This document shows positions 1-3,942 of a DNA stretch of 5,664 bases, in pieces (the first letter of the stretch is position 1; every line of letters begins with the position of its first letter). The notes below the pieces were generated by a model. It searched no databases and was not told the DNA's origin. It saw nothing but the letters and a program-made list of their open reading frames with translations. Source of the stretch: Sulfurovum sp. (lineage in GTDB: Bacteria > Campylobacterota > Campylobacteria > Campylobacterales > Sulfurovaceae); the NCBI GenBank assembly GCA_027066595.1, contig JAMONG010000270.1, forward strand, positions 1 to 5,664. The letters are read 5' to 3'. The translations under genes were made by a program, and so were the position numbers.

Positions 1-1
1 T

Positions 2-379
2 TTAGGGTTCTTAGCAGGGGGTATACTTATTCCTCTTATGACAGCAAAAAATCCAGCTGGATTTAAAAAAGCATCTTTTATCTACACGATGATATTTCAA
101 GCATTGACAACGATGATTGCCTTTGCTGGTATCGTGGCAGTCTTTACAGGTGACTTGGGCTGGTCTGTGACTACGATTATTATGGTAGTGGTTTGGGCTG
201 TACTTATGTATACAGAGATTAAAAAACATAAGCTGATTAAATTGGCTAATTTAAATAATCCTGATACACATAAACTCCTCAAAGGTGCATTTATAAAAAT
301 CTCTATCGTACAGATTTTATTGGTAGCGATTATGGTGGTATTGATGATACTTAAAGCCAAAGGTATCGTAGCAATTTAA
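2..379 (+). CDS. Small multi-pass membrane protein, 5' end outside window
   Basis: I do not recognise the family. The frame is open from base 2, and the twelve codons before the ATG at 38 encode a hydrophobic, Gly-rich stretch (LGFLAGGILIPL). The real start is therefore probably upstream of the window, and the ATG at 38 is internal. Numbering from that Met, hydrophobic spans lie at about residues 14-38, 44-58 and 86-105. With the N-terminal stretch this gives about four membrane helices. A basic loop (IKKHKLIK, about 61-68) lies between helices 3 and 4 and is probably cytoplasmic. No catalytic or metal-binding motif is visible. The stop is two bases before the rsmE start, so the two genes are probably co-transcribed and may be translationally coupled. 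The position fits the small integral membrane protein next to rsmE in Campylobacter (recalled, not checked). Real gene: high confidence. Function: unknown. Confidence 0.8.
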   Translation, partial: LGFLAGGILIPLMTAKNPAGFKKASFIYTMIFQALTTMIAFAGIVAVFTGDLGWSVTTIIMVVVWAVLMYTEIKKHKLIKLANLNNPDTHKLLKGAFIKISIVQILLVAIMVVLMILKAKGIVAI

Positions 380-381
380 GT

Positions 382-1050
382 ATGTTGTACCTTTATAACC
401 CACAAGCAGGAGCATCACAGCTTACTTTAGAGGGTGATGACCATCGTTACCTCTTTAAAGTACGAAGACATAAAGTAGATGATACGCTTTATGTACGTAA
501 TTTGGAAGATGGTGTACTTCATCACTATGGTGTAACATCTATAGATAAACGCTCTGTGACATTAGAACTTAAAGAAAGCACTACTTTAGAAGTCAAAGCG
601 AAACAATCGCTTCATATAGGGTGGTGTGTCATAGATCCTAAAAGTGTTGAAAAAGTACTTCCAAGTTTAAATGAAATGGGCGTAGAAAAAATCACTTTTA
701 TCTACTGTAAACGGTCTCAAAAAAGTTTTAAACTTGATTTTAAGCGATTAGAAAAGATTTTACTTAACTCCTCTCAACAGTCTGGTAGATCTCAGATGAT
801 GAAATTAGAAATGGCTGAGAGTTTAGAAAGCTTTATAGAAGAAAACCCACAGTGCAAAATGTTAAATTTTTCAGAAACGAATTTTATTTCAAACACTGTA
901 TTCGATACTATAGTTATAGGGTGTGAAGGTGGTTTTACAGAATCTGAAGTATCATTATTTAGCCCTGAAAATATAGTAGGGTTCGACACTCCTTTGGTAC
1001 TTAAATCTGAGTCTGCAGTGTGTGCGGTGGCTGCTAAAATACTACTCTAA
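382..1050 (+). CDS. rsmE: 16S rRNA (uracil-1498-N3)-methyltransferase RsmE
   Basis: This is a SPOUT-class enzyme that uses S-adenosylmethionine (SAM) to make m3U1498 in 16S rRNA, near the decoding site, in the cytoplasm. The N-terminal RNA-binding PUA-like part has the family signature HRYLFKVRR (residues 21-29). The SPOUT domain shows the Lys-rich patch KSVEKVLPSLNEMGVEKI (87-104), QQSGR (132-136, matching the usual EQxGR), the SAM-binding loop GCEGGFTESE (180-189) and the C-terminal LKSESAV (207-213, matching LRxETA). The 222-residue length is slightly short for the family but complete. Two departures are visible: Cys181 where GPEGGF is usual, and Ser209/Ser211 in the ETA motif. I see no good Shine-Dalgarno sequence before the ATG. 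The gene lies two bases after the preceding stop, so initiation may depend on coupling. Family assignment is strong. Confidence 0.93.
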   Translation: MLYLYNPQAGASQLTLEGDDHRYLFKVRRHKVDDTLYVRNLEDGVLHHYGVTSIDKRSVTLELKESTTLEVKAKQSLHIGWCVIDPKSVEKVLPSLNEMGVEKITFIYCKRSQKSFKLDFKRLEKILLNSSQQSGRSQMMKLEMAESLESFIEENPQCKMLNFSETNFISNTVFDTIVIGCEGGFTESEVSLFSPENIVGFDTPLVLKSESAVCAVAAKILL

Positions 1051-1051
1051 T

Positions 1052-1067
1052 ATTTATTTAAATAAAT
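1052..1067. repeat. Perfect AT-only 16-bp palindrome
   Basis: The sequence ATTTATTTAAATAAAT is a perfect inverted repeat with no spacer. It begins one base after the rsmE stop codon and is followed by TTTT and then the -10 box at 1073-1078. It could be an AT-rich upstream promoter element, a weak transcription stop for the rsmE transcript, or an operator. An AT-only stem is a poor terminator, so I favour a promoter-related role. The AT bias of the genome means chance is also possible. Confidence 0.5.
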
Positions 1068-1085
1068 TTTGGTAAAATACCACTC
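1052..1085 (+). promoter_or_regulatory. Promoter for the structured RNA / rpmE region
   Basis: A clear -10 hexamer TAAAAT lies at 1073-1078, inside GGTAAAATACC, and predicts a transcription start at about 1085-1088. There is no recognisable -35 box. The upstream 20 bases are an AT-rich tract instead. That layout is known for the housekeeping sigma factor in Campylobacter and Helicobacter, where periodic AT-rich DNA replaces the -35 element. The site lies just after rsmE and gives the downstream RNA and rpmE their own transcription start. The assignment is from sequence pattern only. Confidence 0.65.
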
Positions 1086-1257
1086 TTAATTGTCTCGTCA
1101 AAGAGCGTTGCAATACCCTTTTTCATTTGAAAAAGAAGAGTCAAAGACTAGAGCAGATTAGTTATCTTGCCATAAAAGGACATAATAGAGCAAAGCTCTA
1201 TTTTACTACGTTAACACTGGGTTTACTTCAGCAGTAGGCTCAGACAACACGTTGTCT
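1086..1257 (+). ncRNA. ssrS: Structured RNA, candidate 6S RNA (alternative: rpmE leader)
   Basis: The segment between promoter and terminator is about 170 bases, the size of a bacterial 6S RNA, and no open reading frame explains it. TTGTCT (1090-1095) can pair with AGACAA (1242-1247) to close the molecule. Shorter helices follow inward: GAGC 1103-1106 with GCTC 1238-1241, TTGC 1108-1111 with GCAG 1231-1234, and ACCC 1115-1118 with GGGT 1219-1222. Local hairpins are CTTTTTC/GAAAAAG (1118-1124/1129-1135) and an apical AATAGAGC/GCTCTATT (1184-1191/1195-1202). By eye, GCGTTGCAATACCC near the 5' end and GGGTTTACTTCAGCAG near the 3' end resemble the paired GTTCGCAAGCGGGCC and GGGTTACAGCC segments of E. 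coli 6S RNA. 6S RNA binds sigma70 RNA polymerase as a promoter mimic. The identity is an inference; a cis-acting leader controlling rpmE is the main alternative. Confidence 0.5.
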
Positions 1258-1260
1258 TTT
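1242..1260 (+). terminator. Intrinsic terminator of the structured RNA
   Basis: AGACAA (1242-1247), loop CACG, and TTGTCT (1252-1257) form a 6-bp hairpin running directly into TTTT (1257-1260). The stem is short and moderately AT-rich, so termination may be partial, which would leave some read-through into rpmE. Its left arm is also the predicted partner of 1090-1095, so this hairpin and the long-range closing stem exclude each other. Confidence 0.55.
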
Positions 1261-1266
1261 ATAAAT
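1260..1266 (+). promoter_or_regulatory. Possible second -10 box for rpmE
   Basis: TATAAAT lies directly after the terminator T-run and would start transcription at about 1272-1275, giving rpmE a very short leader of 12-15 bases that still contains its Shine-Dalgarno sequence. There is no -35 box. Such hexamers occur by chance in AT-rich DNA, so this is tentative. It would explain how rpmE is expressed strongly even if the upstream RNA terminates. Confidence 0.3.
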
Positions 1267-1275
1267 AAAACTAGT

Positions 1276-1280
1276 AAGGA
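1276..1280 (+). promoter_or_regulatory. Ribosome binding site of rpmE
   Basis: AAGGA lies six bases before the ATG at 1287. It is among the best Shine-Dalgarno matches in the window, as expected for an abundant ribosomal protein, and it fixes the rpmE start. Confidence 0.8.
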
Positions 1281-1286
1281 AATACA

Positions 1287-1487
1287 ATGAGAAAAGATAT
1301 TCACCCAGATTACGTTGAATGTAAAGTAGCATGTGCTTGTGGAAACAAGTTTGAAATTAGAACAAACAAAGCTGAGATGTCAGTAGATATTTGTAACGAA
1401 TGTCACCCATTCTTCACAGGATCAGAAAAAATTCTTGATGCTGCTGGTAGAGTTGAGAAATTTAAAAGCAAATACAAATTGTCGTAA
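1287..1487 (+). CDS. rpmE: 50S ribosomal protein bL31, zinc-binding form
   Basis: bL31 is a small protein of the large ribosomal subunit that helps bridge the two subunits near the central protuberance. At 66 residues it is close to the usual length of about 70. The N-terminus MRKDIHPDY is the family signature. Four cysteines, Cys16, Cys18, Cys36 and Cys39, are in the CxC...CxxC spacing of the zinc-binding C+ type, as opposed to the zinc-free paralogue used under zinc starvation. The HPFFTG motif (40-45) is also typical. A good ribosome binding site and a candidate structured leader precede it, and its stop codon lies in the loop of a perfect hairpin. E. coli bL31 is known to repress its own mRNA through the leader, so regulation by an upstream RNA is plausible here but unproven. 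Identification is secure. Confidence 0.97.
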   Translation: MRKDIHPDYVECKVACACGNKFEIRTNKAEMSVDICNECHPFFTGSEKILDAAGRVEKFKSKYKLS

Positions 1488-1494
1488 GACAATT
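1477..1494 (+). repeat. Hairpin with the rpmE stop codon in a GTAA loop
   Basis: AATTGTC (1477-1483) and GACAATT (1488-1494) are perfectly complementary over 7 bp and enclose GTAA, a GNRA-type tetraloop. The rpmE stop codon TAA is 1485-1487, inside that loop. No T-run follows, so it is not a standard terminator. It may protect the 3' end of the rpmE message, mark a processing point, or be a protein-binding site. Confidence 0.6.
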
Positions 1495-1502
1495 ACCACT
1501 TG

Positions 1503-1520
1503 GGAGAACTTAGGTTCTCC
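1503..1520 (+). repeat. Second rpmE-rsmI intergenic hairpin
   Basis: GGAGAAC (1503-1509), loop TTAG, and GTTCTCC (1514-1520) form a perfect 7-bp stem with four G-C pairs. A competing, wider pairing of TTGGGA (1500-1505) with TCCCAA (1526-1531) could enclose a shortened version of the same hairpin. The following bases (TATCTTCCC) are T/C-rich but not a true T-run. I read it as an attenuator or an RNA-stability element that lowers rsmI expression relative to rpmE, not as a full terminator. Confidence 0.5.
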
Positions 1521-1535
1521 TATCTTCCCAATTAT

Positions 1536-1547
1536 TGCCTAAAGGCA
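1536..1547 (+). promoter_or_regulatory. Ribosome binding site of rsmI, inside a small hairpin
   Basis: AAAGG (1541-1545) lies six bases before the ATG at 1552 and supports that start. The same bases belong to TGCC/TAAA/GGCA (1536-1547), a 4-bp hairpin that hides the GG of the Shine-Dalgarno sequence in its right arm. The stem is weak, so it would dampen translation rather than block it. Confidence 0.55.
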
Positions 1548-1551
1548 CCTC

Positions 1552-2367
1552 ATGATTACATTTATACCTACTCCTATTGGAAACCCTCAAGACATTACTA
1601 TTCGTGCGATGAAGCTTTTTGAAAAAGCAACACTGTTTTTATGTGAAGACACACGTCAGACCAAACGGCTTTTACGCTTACTAGAAGAGCGGTTTGATAT
1701 GACGTACCCTGAGGCAGACTTTTATTCTTTTAACGAACACAATGGACAAGAGAGACTCGATGAATTTGGAGAGACTTTTGCAGAGAAAGAAGTAGTCTAT
1801 GTAAGTGATGCAGGGATGCCAGTCATCTCTGACCCTGGGCAGTTACTTGTTGAATACTGTCAAAATAATACACTTAAATATGATGTCCTCCCTGGTGCTT
1901 CTGCTGTTACTACAGCCTACGCAGCTTCAGGTTTTGAAGAGGGTAAGTTTTTATTTTATGCATTTTTACCACATAAAGGTAAAGAGAGAGCTACAGCGTT
2001 AGCTCAAGCTATGAACAATGGCTATAACACAGTACTTTATGAATCGCCTCATCGTTTAGAAAAACTTTTAGATGAAGTAGAGGTTTTAGATGACGACCGA
2101 GAGCTTTTTTTAGCCAAAGAGATAAGTAAAAAGTATCAAAACTACTACAGAGGTACAGCTAAAGCTTTAAATGAACAGTTTAAAGAACTTACCATCAGAG
2201 GTGAGTGGGTAGTGGTGATAAAGGCTAAAGTTGAAACAGAAAAAAGTCTTAGTTTTTCTGAAGTTTTACACCTTGACTTACCTCCTAAACCTAAAGCAAA
2301 ACTCTTAGCAACGCTTAGTGATAGGTCAGTTAAAGAGTGGTATCAAGAGTTAATTAGTAAAAATTAG
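1552..2367 (+). CDS. rsmI: 16S rRNA (cytidine-1402-2'-O)-methyltransferase RsmI
   Basis: RsmI 2'-O-methylates C1402 of 16S rRNA, using SAM, at the P-site decoding region in the cytoplasm. It has the tetrapyrrole-methylase fold. Signatures appear in the usual order: PTPIGNPQDIT (6-16), EDTR (32-35), FNEHN (60-64), VSDAGMPVISDPG (84-96), LPGASAV (113-119), FLPHKGKERA (138-147), YESPHRL (163-169) and GEWVVVI (217-223). The 271-residue length is close to the usual 280. The short C-terminal helical segment (about 244-268) stands where the family has its RNA-contacting helical tail, but is less conserved. The start at 1552 places the PTPIGN motif at the expected distance from the N-terminus and has a ribosome binding site. 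In E. coli, RsmH adds the N4-methyl to the same nucleotide; no rsmH is seen here. The gene follows rpmE and precedes a second rRNA methyltransferase. Identification is secure. Confidence 0.95.
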   Translation: MITFIPTPIGNPQDITIRAMKLFEKATLFLCEDTRQTKRLLRLLEERFDMTYPEADFYSFNEHNGQERLDEFGETFAEKEVVYVSDAGMPVISDPGQLLVEYCQNNTLKYDVLPGASAVTTAYAASGFEEGKFLFYAFLPHKGKERATALAQAMNNGYNTVLYESPHRLEKLLDEVEVLDDDRELFLAKEISKKYQNYYRGTAKALNEQFKELTIRGEWVVVIKAKVETEKSLSFSEVLHLDLPPKPKAKLLATLSDRSVKEWYQELISKN

Positions 2368-2368
2368 A

Positions 2369-2384
2369 TAAAATCTATGTTATG
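2369..2384 (+). promoter_or_regulatory. -10-like box and unusual start region of the SpoU gene
   Basis: TAAAAT (2369-2374), two bases after the rsmI stop codon, matches the -10 box at 1073-1078 and would start transcription at about 2381, directly at the ATG at 2382. That would give a leaderless message. No Shine-Dalgarno sequence is visible before this ATG. A two-codon reading frame, ATG TTA TGA (2377-2385), ends with its stop overlapping the start codon as ATGA, so termination-reinitiation is a second possible route. Both ideas rest on pattern alone. Confidence 0.35.
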
Positions 2385-3068
2385 ATAATTTACGGAAAAC
2401 AAGTCTGTCTTTATGCCTTAGAACATAAAGAAGCATATATAAAAACAGTGTATGTAGCTAAGAAGAACATCCTTCCTCAAGAGCTATTTCATAAGTACCA
2501 CGATAAAATAAAATTTTTAGAAGAGAAATGGGCACAGTCCATGGCTAAAGGTGGAAACCATCAAGGCATTTTGGTGGAGATGAATGTCTACAAGCAAGCT
2601 GACTTCGAAAGCATTAAAAAAAGTAGTTTTATTGTGATACTTGATGGTTTGACAGATGTGGGTAACATCGGTGCTATTGTACGAAGTGCCTATGCTTTGG
2701 GTGCAGATGCTATTATAGCTTCTGGCGTAAAACACCTTAATTTTGCAGCCATTGCACGTACAAGTTCGGGTGCATTACTCGATATGCCTTTTATGGTCAC
2801 GCCTAATATTTTAGATAATATGAATGAACTTAGTCAAGTAGGGTTTACTTTCTACGGTGCAGATATGCAGGGTACAGATATTCAAGAGATAGAAGTATCA
2901 CAAAAGCGTGTGTTGGTTATGGGAAGTGAAAGTAAAGGTATTTCGAAAAAAGTATCTGCAAAAGTTAATCAAAAGGTCTCTATAGAAATGCGACATGCAT
3001 TTGACTCACTTAATGTGAGTGCAGCGGCTGCAATTTTAATACATAGGATGGGTTATGCAGTTAAATGA
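2382..3068 (+). CDS. rlmB: SpoU-family rRNA 2'-O-methyltransferase, probably 23S Gm2251 (RlmB)
   Basis: This is a SAM-dependent RNA ribose methyltransferase of the SPOUT superfamily. The N-terminal substrate-binding domain begins with IYGKQVCLYAL (3-12), matching the IYGxHAVxxAL start of E. coli RlmB, and ends with HQGILVEM (60-67), the RlmB HQGI signature. The three SpoU motifs follow: LDGLTDVGNIGAIVRSA (87-103, with Asn95 and catalytic Arg101), VLVMGSESKGIS (177-188) and IEMRHAFDSLNVSAAAAILI (201-220, with Ser209 and Asn211). ARTSSGALLDMPF (125-137) is the usual SxGA...P segment. At 228 residues it is slightly shorter than E. coli RlmB (243). In E. coli the target is G2251 in the 23S P-loop. 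The SpoU family is certain. The exact target is inferred, because TrmH- and TsnR-like relatives share the catalytic motifs. The 3' end overlaps the next gene by 14 bases. Confidence 0.88.
   Translation: MIIYGKQVCLYALEHKEAYIKTVYVAKKNILPQELFHKYHDKIKFLEEKWAQSMAKGGNHQGILVEMNVYKQADFESIKKSSFIVILDGLTDVGNIGAIVRSAYALGADAIIASGVKHLNFAAIARTSSGALLDMPFMVTPNILDNMNELSQVGFTFYGADMQGTDIQEIEVSQKRVLVMGSESKGISKKVSAKVNQKVSIEMRHAFDSLNVSAAAAILIHRMGYAVK
3045..3048 (+). promoter_or_regulatory. Ribosome binding site of the RodZ-like gene, inside rlmB
   Basis: AGGA sits six bases before the ATG at 3055, within the last codons of the upstream methyltransferase gene. It supports this start and a 14-base overlap, which points to translational coupling of the two genes. 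Confidence 0.65.
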
Positions 3069-3909
3069 CATACTAGAAGAGAACAGTGTAAAAGCAATCA
3101 GTTTAAAGACAAAGATACCTGAATATAGCCTTGAAAACCTTTTTGCAAATAAATTTGAAAAGATAAACAAAGTAAAAACATTAGGTTTTATCTCTATTAT
3201 AGAACGTGAGTATCATGCCGATTTAAGTGCTTTACGCGAAGATGCCAATGCCTATTATGCTCAAGCAAATGAAGACGTAAGTGTGACACTTGGATTACCT
3301 ATTATGGAAGAAAAAAGAGGGAAGTCAAAGTTTTTCATGTTGGTTGTTCTTGCTTTATTGGCATATGCTACATGGTATTTTTTTACGCAGTTTGACAAAA
3401 AACATTTGAGTGAGATGATTCCTTTTATTGATGAAGAGACGATTGAAAGTTTTATCGGTGAGACAAAGGTGAAAGAAGAGACAGTCAAGTCATTAAGTAT
3501 CGCTGCAGTTAAAGAAGCAACACTTGAAAGTCAAGTACCTAACACAGCAACTGAAGAGACTACAGTTACAGATACAGTAGAAATAACCCAAACAGTTGAA
3601 GATATTCGTCCAGAAGTACTTGTAAATAAACATATATCGTTGGTTCCCGTGAGTCGCCTTTGGTTTGGTGTGATAGATAAAGAGACAGGGGTAAGAGACC
3701 ATTTTTCTATTTCTGATACTTATGCATTAGATGTCACAAGTAAAACATGGCTAGTAGCCACTTCATCTGCAGGTTTTGCTTTGCAAGATGCAGAGGAAAC
3801 AAAAGAGTTTAATGATGCCAAAGAACACTACTTTCAGATAGATAAAAATGGCATACAAGAGTTAACTAAAGATGAATATATCTCACTGGGTGGATGGCCG
3901 CAATGGTAG
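3055..3909 (+). CDS. RodZ-like single-pass membrane protein
   Basis: The layout resembles RodZ, the cytoskeletal protein that links MreB to the cell-elongation machinery. Residues 1 to about 70 are helical and soluble, with LNDILEENSVKAISLKTKIP (3-22) plausibly helix-turn-helix-like. KRGK (87-90) precedes one membrane span (about 93-111), which places the N-terminus in the cytoplasm by the positive-inside rule. A Thr/Glu/Val-rich, probably disordered linker follows (about 115-190). The C-terminal part (192-284) has a beta-rich pattern, with RLWFGVIDKETGVRDHFSIS (201-220) and TWLVATSSAGFALQD (231-245), reminiscent of the DUF4115 domain of RodZ. The 284-residue length is within the RodZ range. 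I do not see the strongly conserved RodZ helix-turn-helix consensus, so it may be only a structural analogue or a lineage-specific protein. The overlap with rlmB suggests co-expression. The name is an inference from architecture, and no symbol is assigned. Confidence 0.8.
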   Translation: MQLNDILEENSVKAISLKTKIPEYSLENLFANKFEKINKVKTLGFISIIEREYHADLSALREDANAYYAQANEDVSVTLGLPIMEEKRGKSKFFMLVVLALLAYATWYFFTQFDKKHLSEMIPFIDEETIESFIGETKVKEETVKSLSIAAVKEATLESQVPNTATEETTVTDTVEITQTVEDIRPEVLVNKHISLVPVSRLWFGVIDKETGVRDHFSISDTYALDVTSKTWLVATSSAGFALQDAEETKEFNDAKEHYFQIDKNGIQELTKDEYISLGGWPQW

Positions 3910-3930
3910 GGAAAGAATTTAAAGTTTTAA

Positions 3931-3936
3931 AGAGAG
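3931..3936 (+). promoter_or_regulatory. Ribosome binding site of the aminotransferase gene
   Basis: AGAGAG is a modest purine-rich match six bases before the ATG at 3943 and supports that start. The 33-base gap after the RodZ-like gene shows no terminator hairpin and no convincing promoter, so read-through is likely. Confidence 0.5.
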
Positions 3937-3942
3937 TAAAAC

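Noticed and set aside
1184..1204. AATAGAGC/GCTCTATT followed by TTTA as a terminator
   Set aside because: Most of the T's are part of the stem and only two more follow. It lies in the middle of the predicted rod and fits better as its apical hairpin. A shorter RNA ending near 1204 is not excluded.
1086..1257. SRP (4.5S) RNA, tmRNA or RNase P RNA as the identity of the structured RNA
   Set aside because: I see no GGAA-loop apical SRP signature, no tRNA-like ends or tag frame of tmRNA, and no RNase P core motifs. The segment is also too short for the last two.
1805..2002. A 65-codon plus-strand frame inside rsmI
   Set aside because: It is out of frame with a convincing RsmI and overlaps its SAM-binding motif region; its Leu-rich product shows no motif.
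3020..3032. TGCAGC/G/GCTGCA inverted repeat
   Set aside because: It falls in the Ala-rich end of SpoU motif 3 of rlmB; repeated GCA/GCT/GCG alanine codons explain it, and a 1-base loop cannot form a normal hairpin.
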